Source: Antarcticibacterium arcticum
GTDB lineage: Bacteria; Bacteroidota; Bacteroidia; Flavobacteriales; Flavobacteriaceae
Reading direction: 5' to 3'
Assembly (NCBI RefSeq): GCF_007993795.1
Contig: NZ_CP042476.1
Coordinates: 62,001 to 126,000, forward strand
Length of the DNA stretch: 64,000 nucleotides
Numbering within the stretch: position 1 is the first letter of the stretch; the number at the start of each line of letters is the position of its first letter. The position numbers and the translations under genes were made by a program. The notes beneath the pieces were generated by a model. That model saw nothing but the letters and a program-made list of their open reading frames with translations, was not told the DNA's origin and did no database searches. This document shows, in pieces, positions 50,224-58,874 of this stretch.

Positions 50224-50595
50224 TTAATAATTTGTTTCTATAGAGGTGATCTTCGCATCTCCCCATAAACCCTCTATATCATAATACTCCCTTATGTGTT
50301 TTTGAAATACATGAACAACTACATTTACATAATCCATTAAAACCCATTCAGCATTATCACCACCTTCAACATGCCAGGGTTTATCTTTCAGAGATTTACT
50401 TACGGTTTTTTGTATGGAGTTTACTATGGCGTTTACCTGTGTATTTGAAGTACCACTACAGATAACAAAATAATCACAAACGGTATTTTCAATTTCTCTT
50501 AAGTCAAGAATATCTATATTATTTCCCTTAACCTCTTCAATTCCTTTTATAATCTGAGCTATAAGTTGATCGTTGTTCGTTTCTTTTTTTGCCAT
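50224..50595 (-). CDS. rsfS: ribosome silencing factor
   Basis: A 123-residue protein of the RsfS/Iojap family, which binds uL14 of the 50S subunit and blocks subunit joining in starvation. Conserved blocks: DILDLREIENTVCDYFVICSGTSNTQVNAI and HVEGGDNAEWVLMDYVNVVVHVF. The start at ATG 50595 (MAKKETN) is preferred; the upstream in-frame start at 50616 lies in an exact -7 box (50614-50621). ftsH follows. Confidence 0.94.
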   Translation of the reverse strand: MAKKETNNDQLIAQIIKGIEEVKGNNIDILDLREIENTVCDYFVICSGTSNTQVNAIVNSIQKTVSKSLKDKPWHVEGGDNAEWVLMDYVNVVVHVFQKHIREYYDIEGLWGDAKITSIETNY

Positions 50596-50613
50596 TAAAT
50601 TTCGTTCTTTACG

Positions 50614-50621
50614 CAAAGTTA
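50614..50621 (-). promoter_or_regulatory. -7 box of rsfS-ftsH
   Basis: Exact TAACTTTG on the minus strand, 18 bases before the rsfS ATG. It decides the rsfS start. Confidence 0.55.
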
Positions 50622-50688
50622 TTACTTTTTAGTCTTTTACACGGCCTGTTAACATAACATTTATCGTAAGTCTCTAGTCCATCTTCCA

Positions 50689-51420
50689 ATGCATATTATC
50701 AAAGTTAGTGCCACTGAATCTACCAACACACTCTCCCGCGAATGGTATCACTCCAACAAAAATTCAGCACCCTTTTGTATTGTAGCTTTTGAGCAAACTT
50801 CGGGCAGGGGGCAACGTGGAGCAGGCTGGGTTTCCAATGCGGGGGAAAACCTTACTATGAGTGTGGTATACCCCCATCCCGCTATTGAAATTCAGGACCA
50901 ATTTGTACTTAGTGCGATGGTGGGAATTACTATTATGGAAGTGCTAAGGGATCTAAAAATTAACCATTTAAAATTAAAATGGCCCAACGACATAATGGCA
51001 GCGAATTTTAAGGTGGGTGGAATTCTTATTGAAAATATTTTAAACAATGGCAGGATAGCAGCTTCCATTATTGGAATTGGACTTAATATTAATCAATTGA
51101 TATTTCCCTTGTTGCCCAAAGCAGCTTCCCTAAAAAGCATTAGTGGAAAGGATTATGATATTGAAAAATTACTCAAAGTAATTTTAAATAAACTGGATGA
51201 AAATTTGAAAAGCCTGGAGCTTACTCCTTCTGAAGAGGTGCTGCGTAATTATGAAAATTATTTATTCAGAAGGAATAAGGTCTCAACCTTCCAGTTGGCG
51301 TCACAAGAATTTCTTACAGGTATTATAAGAGGTGTAACCTCCACCGGCCTTTTAAAGGTAGAAGTGGAGGATGTAGATATAAGGTTGTTTGACCTGAAGG
51401 AATTAAAACTGCTTTTTTAA
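50689..51420 (+). CDS. birA: biotin--[acetyl-CoA-carboxylase] ligase
   Basis: A 243-residue ligase without the N-terminal DNA-binding domain of E. coli BirA, so it is a pure enzyme (group I). The biotin/ATP site is visible in TSGRGQRGAGWVSNAGENL and KWPNDIMAANFKVGGILIE. It would biotinylate carboxylases, including the pyruvate carboxylase at the right end of the window. C-terminal ~45 residues form the SH3-like cap (LTGIIRGVTSTGLLKVEV). It converges on the SRPBCC gene with a 4-base overlap. Confidence 0.93.
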   Translation: MHIIKVSATESTNTLSREWYHSNKNSAPFCIVAFEQTSGRGQRGAGWVSNAGENLTMSVVYPHPAIEIQDQFVLSAMVGITIMEVLRDLKINHLKLKWPNDIMAANFKVGGILIENILNNGRIAASIIGIGLNINQLIFPLLPKAASLKSISGKDYDIEKLLKVILNKLDENLKSLELTPSEEVLRNYENYLFRRNKVSTFQLASQEFLTGIIRGVTSTGLLKVEVEDVDIRLFDLKELKLLF

Positions 51421-51809
51421 ACCTTCTGGATATTTTCGCTTAGGGTAGTGATAAACTTATTCAATGGGCCTTTTACCATCATAGCCATCATGGCATTGAA
51501 TTTCCCGTTAAACAACAATTGTACATCACTCTGGGTTTCTCCTGCCGGCTCAATAACAAGGTCTATGGCAAAATCAAATTTATCTGAGGTGGAGCCAAGA
51601 ACGATCAATTCCGGTTCCCTGGTTTCTTTAATCTGTAATTCAATTTGAGGCATTCCTTTCAGGGAAAATAAAAATGAATCATTTCCTGTTACCTCAAATT
51701 TTTCCAGGGAAGAAGGCATTACCTGTTCATAATTCTCAACAGTAGTAAGAAAATTGAACATTTCCTGCTGGCTTTTTTGCGTAGTTACTTTTGGGCTTTC
51801 TAAATTCAT
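51417..51809 (-). CDS. SRPBCC (START-like) family protein
   Basis: A 130-residue protein with the SRPBCC helix-grip fold pattern: SQQEMFNFLTTVENYEQVMPSSLEKFEV in the first third, beta strands with ELQIKETREPELIVLGST, and a long C-terminal helix (AMMAMMVKGPLNKFITTLSENIQKV). No catalytic residue is known for such small orphan members; they bind hydrophobic ligands. It starts two bases after the pyrE stop, so both are on one transcript. Function unknown. Confidence 0.75.
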   Translation of the reverse strand: MNLESPKVTTQKSQQEMFNFLTTVENYEQVMPSSLEKFEVTGNDSFLFSLKGMPQIELQIKETREPELIVLGSTSDKFDFAIDLVIEPAGETQSDVQLLFNGKFNAMMAMMVKGPLNKFITTLSENIQKV

Positions 51810-51811
51810 AT

Positions 51812-52453
51812 TTATGGTTTCCAGTTACTGGGATCCTGACGCCAGGCTTGCAAAGTTTCGGCTTCAGTAGTGTTAATATAATTTGTTTTAAGGGCAGTTT
51901 CAATAAGTTGCTCATAAGTTCCCAGGGTATGAAGTTCAATTCCTGCCGCCTGAAAATTGTCTTCTGCAGTTTTAAAACCGTAGGAAAAAATGGCCATCAT
52001 TCCTTTGATGTTTGCCTTAGCTTCCTGCAGTGCTTTTACAGCATTTAAACTACTGTTACCGGTACTTATAAGATCTTCTATAACTACCACCGTCTGGCCA
52101 CTTTGCAGCACTCCTTCAATCTGGTTTTTCCTGCCATGTCCCTTTGCTTCCGGCCTTACATAAATAAATGGGAGGTTCATATATTCGGCTACAAGCATAC
52201 CAATACCAATGGCGCCGGTCGCTACCCCGGCAATAACATCGGGTTTTCCATATAATTCCTCAATTTGCCGGGCAAATTGTTCCCTAATGTAATTTCTAAT
52301 TGGAGGATAGGATAAAATAATGCGGTTATCACAGTAAATAGGTGAATTCCATCCGCTGGCCCATGTAAAGGGTTGTTGTGGTTCTAATTTTATTGCTTTA
52401 ATTTGCAACAACAATTCAGCAGTTTTAATTGCTGTTTCTTTATTTAAAATCAT
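51812..52453 (-). CDS. pyrE: orotate phosphoribosyltransferase
   Basis: A 213-residue enzyme of de novo pyrimidine synthesis, making OMP from orotate and PRPP. The PRPP-binding motif is VVVIEDLISTGNSSLNAV, and YVRPEAKGHGRKNQIEG is the catalytic loop. The start at ATG 52453 (MILNKE) matches homologues; the upstream frame from 52510 overlaps the divergent Nudix gene. An exact -7 box TACATTTG at 52458-52465 on the minus strand lies only four bases before this ATG. Confidence 0.95.
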   Translation of the reverse strand: MILNKETAIKTAELLLQIKAIKLEPQQPFTWASGWNSPIYCDNRIILSYPPIRNYIREQFARQIEELYGKPDVIAGVATGAIGIGMLVAEYMNLPFIYVRPEAKGHGRKNQIEGVLQSGQTVVVIEDLISTGNSSLNAVKALQEAKANIKGMMAIFSYGFKTAEDNFQAAGIELHTLGTYEQLIETALKTNYINTTEAETLQAWRQDPSNWKP

Positions 52454-52457
52454 ACTG

Positions 52458-52465
52458 CAAATGTA
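52458..52465 (-). promoter_or_regulatory. -7 box of pyrE overlapping the Nudix start codon
   Basis: Exact TACATTTG on the minus strand; it covers the ATG of the divergent Nudix gene (52461-52463). The pyrE leader would be a few bases at most. Confidence 0.45.
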
Positions 52466-53084
52466 TAAAGTTTTTGTAAATGATATTGCTATAATTCTGT
52501 CTACAAACAAAGATTATGACGAAAAGTATACCTCGCTTCCCATTAAAACCGTCAAATTTAAAAGAATTATTAAGCAAATCAATGAGGGGCAATTGCTTTA
52601 TGTAAATCTTTACCATAAAAAGGAAGAGAAGTTGCTTAAACATCTTTTCAAAAAATTACCGGTTGTAATTGCCGCCGGGGGTATGGTTATAAATGATAAA
52701 AAAGAGACCTTATTCATTTACAGAAATAAACGATGGGATCTTCCAAAAGGAAAGGTTGAAAAGGGTGAAACACTGGAAGAATCTGCTATTAGGGAAGTAA
52801 TGGAAGAAACCGGCGTACAGGATCTAAAGATCACCGGTTTTCTGCAAGAGACTTACCACGTTTTTAAACGTAAGGACAAATACAGGTTAAAAGTTACTCA
52901 CTGGTATGAAATGCATTCCAACTTTGAAGGGGAATTGATACCCGAACATACAGAGGGTATTAAAAAGGTAAAATGGAAAAACTTTGAAAAAGCAAAAAAA
53001 GCCCTTACCAAATCTTACTCCAATATTAAGTTGCTTTTTCCAAAGGAATATTTAACGGCTAACCCTAAAGACAGGGTAGCGTAA
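52461..53084 (+). CDS. Nudix hydrolase
   Basis: A 207-residue protein with a ~65-residue N-terminal extension and a Nudix domain. The Nudix box GKVEKGETLEESAIREVMEETGV covers residues 97-119 and has all consensus residues (Gx5Ex7REUxEExGU). RWDLPKGK precedes it and HWYEMHSNFEGELIPEHTEGI follows. It hydrolyses a nucleoside diphosphate linked to some other group; the substrate is not known. Its ATG lies seven bases from the pyrE ATG on the other strand. The 3' end overlaps the M14 lipoprotein gene by 33 bases. Confidence 0.9.
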   Translation: MYKVFVNDIAIILSTNKDYDEKYTSLPIKTVKFKRIIKQINEGQLLYVNLYHKKEEKLLKHLFKKLPVVIAAGGMVINDKKETLFIYRNKRWDLPKGKVEKGETLEESAIREVMEETGVQDLKITGFLQETYHVFKRKDKYRLKVTHWYEMHSNFEGELIPEHTEGIKKVKWKNFEKAKKALTKSYSNIKLLFPKEYLTANPKDRVA

Positions 53085-54803
53085 ATGGGAGCTTTCATAG
53101 TGTCCAGACCTTTTATAGAGCCAGTTTAACTGCTCATAGGCATTTTTTGAAAATTCCGGATTGCCTCGTTTTTCAGCCTGAAATTCCTCGTTAATGGCTT
53201 CATCCTCCGAAAGCATTTTCTTTGCTTCATCCTCAAAAACATAAGACGAAAAACCTTCTTTTTGTTGAAGAATTCCATCAAAGAAATTCCAGTTAAAGAA
53301 AGAATCTGTGGTAATAGGTTCCAGGGTTTCGAGTAAATATCTCACTCCCGGCTGAAAGGTTTTTATATACATATCACCTTTTCGGAATTTTACATTTTCA
53401 ATAGTCTTGGAAACTTTAGTGTTATAATGAGGATAATGGCCTTCATAGGAAGTGGTGCGGGTTCCAAAATCCTCAATACGGTATGCCTCAACCTGCAGAA
53501 CAGTATCGCGGCTAAACGGTGTCATTTCAATTTTATTATCTTTTAAAACGTTTATTACATTCCACCAACCCTGGGGGATAACATAAGCCCGTGGAATTTC
53601 AATTCGTTCCTGTGGAATGTAATTATTAAAATAATCTATCTCCTTTTCAAAAGGTTTTTCCCTGTTATACCGTAGCCGGTTCATCCCTGTTATCTCACTG
53701 GTAATTGTTTCTCCCTCATAACCTTTAAAAGTGATCTTTGAACTGGCGCTGCTGTCAACTTTAAAGTTCACCGGGTAATAACGTTCTGTAAGGTATTTTC
53801 TTTGGGCACGGGCTCTTAGATCTTTAATGGTAGACCAATCCCTTTCAGAAACAGCGATTATTGATAATAATGCCCTGTAAGTTCCTTCCACCCGCTCACT
53901 GTATGGTTTTAACATATGCGTCTCAATCATAAGTCCAAGAGTGTTCCACAAGGTGGCATATCCTGTTGAATAGCGGGGAGTATCCAGGAATTGATTAAAT
54001 CCTTTGTCCGGTACTTCATTATATACGTTCACATACGGTGTGATCTCCCAGTCATGTTCCCAAAGGGATTTTGTAAATGAAGGGATCATTCGGTTTTCTA
54101 GATATTCTCCCAGTTCCCCTCCCAGTTTGTTGTGTTGGGTGAATAAATGGGTAAGGGTGTATTGATAATCGGCCCCGTTGCTTACGTGGGTATCAATAAA
54201 AATATCCGGACTAACGGTATGGAAAATTTCAGCAAAACTACGGGTGTTTTTAGTATCGGCCTTTATGAAATCCCTATTGAGATCAAAATTGCGGGCATTG
54301 CCTCTGAAACCATATTCCGCAGGGCCATTTTGGTTTGCCCTTGAGGTAGAATTCCTGTTTAAAGCACCACCAATATTATACACTGGTATAGTTACTAAAA
54401 TAGTGTTTTTTGGAGTTGCCAAAGAATCCATGGCCAGATTCCTGAATAACAACATAGTTGCATCAATTCCGTCGCTTTCTCCCGGGTGAATACCGTTATT
54501 AATGAAAACAATGGTATGGTTATCCCTTAATTTATTTAGATCAAAATCTTCACCAGGGCTATAAATGGCAAGATGTAATGGTTCCCCGCTATCGGTTTCC
54601 CCGTATTTTTGAAGTGTAATACTTGGAAACGCCTCTGCCAATTGTTCATAATAATCAATAACCTGTCTGTAAGTAGCTGTTTCCTGCCCCTTGGAGCTTT
54701 CAAAAACTGTTTCAAAATTATAATTTTCAACCAGCCTGTATTTAGATAAATCGCAAGAAATGAGGAGAGTAAACCCCAGGAGTGCTACATAGATTTTTTT
54801 CAT
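53052..54803 (-). CDS. M14 family zinc carboxypeptidase-like lipoprotein
   Basis: A 583-residue protein with a lipoprotein signal ending in LLISC (C16). The peptidase domain holds the M14 zinc site HPGESDG (H and E, about residues 98-102) and a later histidine in FIDTHVSNGADYQY; NHTIVFINNGIHPGE is typical of M14 members in Bacteroidota. The C-terminal half (~380-583) is beta-rich and may be a separate accessory domain. It would remove C-terminal residues or cut peptides at the periplasmic or outer-membrane face. It diverges from the TonB receptor gene across 160 bases. Confidence 0.85.
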   Translation of the reverse strand: MKKIYVALLGFTLLISCDLSKYRLVENYNFETVFESSKGQETATYRQVIDYYEQLAEAFPSITLQKYGETDSGEPLHLAIYSPGEDFDLNKLRDNHTIVFINNGIHPGESDGIDATMLLFRNLAMDSLATPKNTILVTIPVYNIGGALNRNSTSRANQNGPAEYGFRGNARNFDLNRDFIKADTKNTRSFAEIFHTVSPDIFIDTHVSNGADYQYTLTHLFTQHNKLGGELGEYLENRMIPSFTKSLWEHDWEITPYVNVYNEVPDKGFNQFLDTPRYSTGYATLWNTLGLMIETHMLKPYSERVEGTYRALLSIIAVSERDWSTIKDLRARAQRKYLTERYYPVNFKVDSSASSKITFKGYEGETITSEITGMNRLRYNREKPFEKEIDYFNNYIPQERIEIPRAYVIPQGWWNVINVLKDNKIEMTPFSRDTVLQVEAYRIEDFGTRTTSYEGHYPHYNTKVSKTIENVKFRKGDMYIKTFQPGVRYLLETLEPITTDSFFNWNFFDGILQQKEGFSSYVFEDEAKKMLSEDEAINEEFQAEKRGNPEFSKNAYEQLNWLYKRSGHYESSHLRYPVFRVSR

Positions 54804-54895
54804 AAGAAGCTTGCCATTAATAATATAAACTTACTTAAATCTCTTAACGCCACCAAAACTAATATTGAAAGCCCCATTAGTGCGCGGTAAATGTA

Positions 54896-54903
54896 TATTT
54901 TTG
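54896..54903 (+). promoter_or_regulatory. candidate -7 box of the TonB-dependent receptor gene
   Basis: Exact TATTTTTG, about 60 bases before the GTG at 54964. A -33 element at normal spacing is not clear. Confidence 0.4.
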
Positions 54904-54963
54904 CTTCCACACATTTTACTATCCTTGAATAAGGCTTACTTTTATTCAAAAAAAACCAGCTAA

Positions 54964-57255
54964 GTGAAAGATCCGGCAAAAGTCTTCCTGATAATCTCTA
55001 TTATGTTCTATTTGGGAACAATAAATGCCCAGCAAATTGAAGGCATTGTTAAGAATACCTCTACAGAGCTTCCTGTTGGTAATGTGATAGTTCAAAACCT
55101 GGACTCGCAAACTCAGGTTCTCTCTGCACCAAACGGGGCATTTCAAATTGATTACAAAACCTTACCGGTAGATCTTCGTTTTTCAGCTTCGGGATTTGAA
55201 TCGCTTAATATCCAAATTAAAGAGGAAGGTGTGGTAAATATTTATCTCATTCCTTTATTAGAAAATCTTTCAGAAGTAATAATTCGAGGCACCCACATTC
55301 CCGGGGAACTACACCGTATACCGGCCGCCGTGAGCGTATTGAGCCGTCAAGACCTTGAAAAAACAGACCCCACCAATTTTGCCCAGGCTTTTAATAATGT
55401 TCCCGGTGTATATGTGAACCAGGGGGCCTTGAATACAACCAAATTAAATATTCGGGGTGTGGGTGCACGTTCCCAATACAGCACCAACCGCATACAGGCT
55501 TACTTTAACGGATTTCCCTTAACAACTGCTGAAGGGGAGTTGACTCTAGATGATATTGATCCTGAAGCGATCTCACGGGTTGAGGTGATTAAGGGGCCGG
55601 CTTCAAGTTTGTACGGTGCCGGGCTCGGGGGAGTGATCAATCTCTTTGCTGAAGAAGCGGGCAGGGGCACAACTGCTTCTGTAAACACATTGTTTGGAAG
55701 TTACAATATGACCAGGAAATCTGTTTCAGCATCTCACGGTTCAGATAACACTAATGTGTTTATAAATTACAATGATCTCCAAACTGACGGTTTTAGAGAG
55801 AACGGGGAATATGAAAGAAAATCTTTACTGGCAAATGTTAAGCTTCAAACTGCCGGTGGAAATTCACTTAACTTTCTTACCAATTTTACCAGGCTCAAAG
55901 CTTTTATACCAAGTTCAATTACAGAAGAGGCTTTAATAAATTCACCGGAATCTGCCGCTTCCAATTGGGCAGCGGCAAAAGGTTTTGAGTCCTATGACCG
56001 GGGAATGCTGGGAGTTTCCTACGAGCATTTGTTTTCTCCCACTCTCGCCAATACCACCACTGTTTATTTAAATTTCCGGGATGCTTATGAACCCCGTCCA
56101 TTTGATATTTTAAAAGAGGAGAGGGTATCCGCAGGGGCACGGTCCCGATTCAATTTGGAAACCGCGGTTTTTGAAAAATTAACCAGGATAAGCTTTGGTG
56201 CAGAATATTACCGGGAATGGTATGAAAGCGGCACTTTTGAAAATTTATACCGCGAGTTTGAGAATATTGGAAGTGTATTAGGCTCCAGATTAAGCAATAA
56301 TGAACAGGATAGAAATTATTCCAACATATTTGCCCAGCTCGAAATGGAACTTTCTGCCAAATTTAAAATTGAAACGGGGGTTAATATAAATTCCACCCAA
56401 TATCGTCTTACAGATCTGTTTGTAGAAGATGAAGTGGATCAAACTGGCGATTATAAATTCAAAACCATTCTATCGCCAAGAATAGGAGCTACTTATGAAT
56501 TACAGCGGGGAAAGAATTTTTATGCCTCTGTGAGTCATGGGTTTTCTACACCTACAGTTGCCGAGACATTAACCCCCGAAGGGCAAATAAACACAGATTT
56601 ATTACCTGAAACCGGTATTAATTATGAAGCGGGGTTTAAAGGAAATTGGTTGGGTAACAATCTATATACAGAAGTTGCATTTTATTCCATACAAATAGAA
56701 GACCTGCTGGTTGCACAACGGGTGGCCGAGGATAGATACATTGGCCGTAATGCGGGAAAAACCACCCATAACGGGGTAGAGATGTTTATAAATTACCTGT
56801 ATGTTCCTTTTGAAGATTTCAGCATAAAACCTTATTTCAATGCTTCCTTTAATTTCTTTGAATTTAAGGAATTTGAAGATAGGGATAATAACTTTAGCGG
56901 AAATAAAATCCCGGGAGTCCCCGAAAGCACAGTGAATCTTGGTTTGGATATTAGTTATGGCAGTTTTTCTATTTACTCCAACCTTCTTGCAGTGGGAGAA
57001 ATTCCTTTGAATGATGCCAATTCCCTTTTTACCAATAATTATAAGCTTGTTAATTTAAAAGCTACCTATGGTTTTGAGGTCCTTAAAAACCTTGAAATTA
57101 CTGTAAGTGGTGGGGTGAACAATGCCTTAGATGATAAATATGCTTCCAGTGTGCTTACTAACGCGATTGGGTTTGGTGCAGCAGCGCCGCGTTATTATTA
57201 TCCCGGAAATCCCAGGAATTATTATACAGGAATAGGTGGGACCTTCCGGTTTTAA
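54964..57255 (+). CDS. TonB-dependent receptor with carboxypeptidase-regulatory-like domain
   Basis: A 763-residue outer-membrane transporter. A signal peptide ends near TINAQQ; the frame begins at a GTG (54964) just after a stop, with no better ATG, so a GTG start is assumed. Residues ~20-100 are a carboxypeptidase D regulatory-like domain, ~110-225 the plug (VSVLSRQDLEKTDP, NIRGVGARSQYSTNRIQAYFNGFPLT and VEVIKGPASSLYG), and ~240-763 the beta-barrel ending in GTFRF. The barrel pattern resembles receptors for siderophores (FecA-like) more than SusC, and no SusD gene is present. The substrate, probably an iron complex, is an inference. Confidence 0.88.
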   Translation: MKDPAKVFLIISIMFYLGTINAQQIEGIVKNTSTELPVGNVIVQNLDSQTQVLSAPNGAFQIDYKTLPVDLRFSASGFESLNIQIKEEGVVNIYLIPLLENLSEVIIRGTHIPGELHRIPAAVSVLSRQDLEKTDPTNFAQAFNNVPGVYVNQGALNTTKLNIRGVGARSQYSTNRIQAYFNGFPLTTAEGELTLDDIDPEAISRVEVIKGPASSLYGAGLGGVINLFAEEAGRGTTASVNTLFGSYNMTRKSVSASHGSDNTNVFINYNDLQTDGFRENGEYERKSLLANVKLQTAGGNSLNFLTNFTRLKAFIPSSITEEALINSPESAASNWAAAKGFESYDRGMLGVSYEHLFSPTLANTTTVYLNFRDAYEPRPFDILKEERVSAGARSRFNLETAVFEKLTRISFGAEYYREWYESGTFENLYREFENIGSVLGSRLSNNEQDRNYSNIFAQLEMELSAKFKIETGVNINSTQYRLTDLFVEDEVDQTGDYKFKTILSPRIGATYELQRGKNFYASVSHGFSTPTVAETLTPEGQINTDLLPETGINYEAGFKGNWLGNNLYTEVAFYSIQIEDLLVAQRVAEDRYIGRNAGKTTHNGVEMFINYLYVPFEDFSIKPYFNASFNFFEFKEFEDRDNNFSGNKIPGVPESTVNLGLDISYGSFSIYSNLLAVGEIPLNDANSLFTNNYKLVNLKATYGFEVLKNLEITVSGGVNNALDDKYASSVLTNAIGFGAAAPRYYYPGNPRNYYTGIGGTFRF

Positions 57256-57256
57256 A

Positions 57257-57718
57257 TTAAAGGTCGTAACGGCTCACAGGCCCGGGAACCATAAAGGCAA
57301 AATCCCCGCCGTTTTTTCTTACATCTCTCACCACAGTCGAGGATATATGCTCTTTGCCAGATGAAGCTATCAAAAATACGGTTTCTATCCCTGCCATTTT
57401 GAAATTAGTCTGGCCAATGGTCTTTTCAAATTCAAGGTCTATTACATTCCTTAATCCGCGTAAAATAAAACCTGCATTTTCTTCCTTACAAAAATCAACA
57501 GTTAAACCTTTATAGGTCATCACTTCAATTTTGGTTTCTTCTTCAAAAGTTTCTTCCAGAAACTTTACCCTGTCTACCAGGGGAAACATATATTTTTTAT
57601 CGGCATTTACTCCAATAGCCAGGATGATCTTGTCAAAAAGGGGAAGTGCGCGTTCAATAATATCTACGTGCCCAAGGGTAATGGGATCATAAGATCCGGG
57701 GAAAACGGCTATTTTCAT
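57257..57718 (-). CDS. coaD: phosphopantetheine adenylyltransferase
   Basis: A 153-residue enzyme of coenzyme A synthesis. The nucleotidyl-transferase motif is FPGSYDPITLGHVDII (TxGH), with RGLRNVIDLEFEKTI and the C-terminal ISSTVVRDV all in place. The start ATG is 57718 (MKIAVFPG); the open frame extends six codons further. Its stop is one base from the TonB receptor stop. It may share a transcript with ddl upstream. Confidence 0.95.
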   Translation of the reverse strand: MKIAVFPGSYDPITLGHVDIIERALPLFDKIILAIGVNADKKYMFPLVDRVKFLEETFEEETKIEVMTYKGLTVDFCKEENAGFILRGLRNVIDLEFEKTIGQTNFKMAGIETVFLIASSGKEHISSTVVRDVRKNGGDFAFMVPGPVSRYDL

Positions 57719-57801
57719 AAATGAAGGTTTTAACAAATATAATCAAATAGGATGTTTTATTATTTCCGGAAATTACACCACCCTGGAAATTATTTACTCT
57801 T

Positions 57802-58773
57802 CTAAAGGGCAGCTTCTATGGCGCTTCCAAAAAGATCGGTCAGGCTAATGTTTGCTTTGGCTGCTTGTTGGGGTAAAATGCTGGCTTCGCTTAAACCGGG
57901 AGTTGTATTCATTTCAATAAAATGAGCCTGGTTGTTATGGAAAATAAATTCAGACCGTGTAAGGCCTCTCATTTTGAGTCGGGAATAAATGTGCTTTGCG
58001 ATCTCCTGCACCTCCAGGGTTTGCTCGTCTGAAATTCTCGCGGGAGTGATCTCCTGCGATTTTCCAAGGTATTTTGCCTCGTAGTCAAAAAACTCGTTTT
58101 CTGAAACGATCTCTGTAACAGGTAAGGCAAGTACTTCTCCTTTGTAGGTTATAACCCCCACCGAAACTTCTGTTCCGTCAAGGAAAGATTCAATTATTAT
58201 CTCATCATCTTCCTTAAACGCAAATTTAATGGCCTGTTCAAGATCTTCGGCATTTTTTACTTTGGTGATACCAAAACTGCTGCCGGATTTATTGGCTTTT
58301 ACAAAACAGGGCAAGCCCACTTTTCCTACTATTTCATCCACGAGAACTTCATCTCCTTTGTTCAGGAAATAATTGATCGCTGTTTTAATTCCGTAGGGTT
58401 TCAAAACACTTATTAAATCCCTTTTATTAAAGGTAAGTGCTGCCTGGTAAAAATCGCAGGAGGTTTGCGGGATGCCTACGAGGTTCAAATATGCCTGTAA
58501 TAAACCATTTTCACCTGGAGTACCGTGAATAGTATTAAAAACACAGTCAAATACGATCACCTTATCCTTGATCTTAACCGTGAAGTTACTTTTATTGATA
58601 GGATATGGGGTATCATCATCGGCCACCACAAACCACTCATGTTGCATAATATGCACCCTGTAAGGCTCATATTTGGAACGGTCAAGATTTTTATAAACCA
58701 TGTTTCCACTGTTTATAGAGATGCGGTATTCACTGGAATAACCGCCCATTGCGATGGCTATTTTTTTCTTCAT
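57802..58773 (-). CDS. ddl: D-alanine--D-alanine ligase
   Basis: A 323-residue ATP-grasp ligase making the D-Ala-D-Ala end of the peptidoglycan stem peptide. KIAIAMGGYSSEYRISINSG at the N-terminus, FNTIHGTPGENGLLQAYL, LPCFVKANKSGSSFGITKV (ATP-binding), SRSEF and FIEMNTTPGLSEASILPQQ are the family blocks. The start at ATG 58773 (MKKKIAIAMGG) is preferred; the frame upstream is unconserved. An exact -7 box TATTTTTG is at 58803-58810 on the minus strand. Divergent from the PASTA gene. Confidence 0.95.
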   Translation of the reverse strand: MKKKIAIAMGGYSSEYRISINSGNMVYKNLDRSKYEPYRVHIMQHEWFVVADDDTPYPINKSNFTVKIKDKVIVFDCVFNTIHGTPGENGLLQAYLNLVGIPQTSCDFYQAALTFNKRDLISVLKPYGIKTAINYFLNKGDEVLVDEIVGKVGLPCFVKANKSGSSFGITKVKNAEDLEQAIKFAFKEDDEIIIESFLDGTEVSVGVITYKGEVLALPVTEIVSENEFFDYEAKYLGKSQEITPARISDEQTLEVQEIAKHIYSRLKMRGLTRSEFIFHNNQAHFIEMNTTPGLSEASILPQQAAKANISLTDLFGSAIEAAL

Positions 58774-58802
58774 AATAAATAATGAGGCATAATTTTCGTT
58801 AA

Positions 58803-58857
58803 CAAAAATATGACTATTCACGTGGGTCACCAAAACCCGCCCGTTTTTATATCTTTG
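58803..58857. promoter_or_regulatory. divergent promoter pair for ddl (-) and the PASTA gene (+)
   Basis: On the minus strand TATTTTTG at 58803-58810 (ddl ATG 29 bases on). On the plus strand TATCTTTG at 58850-58857 (PASTA gene ATG at 58875, about 17 bases on). The two boxes share a 101-base intergenic region. Confidence 0.55.
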
Positions 58858-58874
58858 CATATTATAAAAAATTT

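Noticed and set aside
53052..53084. 33-base overlap of Nudix and M14 genes as a sign of a wrong stop or frameshift
   Set aside because: Both C-termini look natural and neither frame shows lost conserved residues; convergent overlaps are common in this window (4 bases at 7109, 25685 and 51417).
57762..57773. ATTTCCGGAAAT palindrome between coaD and ddl
   Set aside because: A 12-base palindrome in AT-rich DNA without other support; may be chance.
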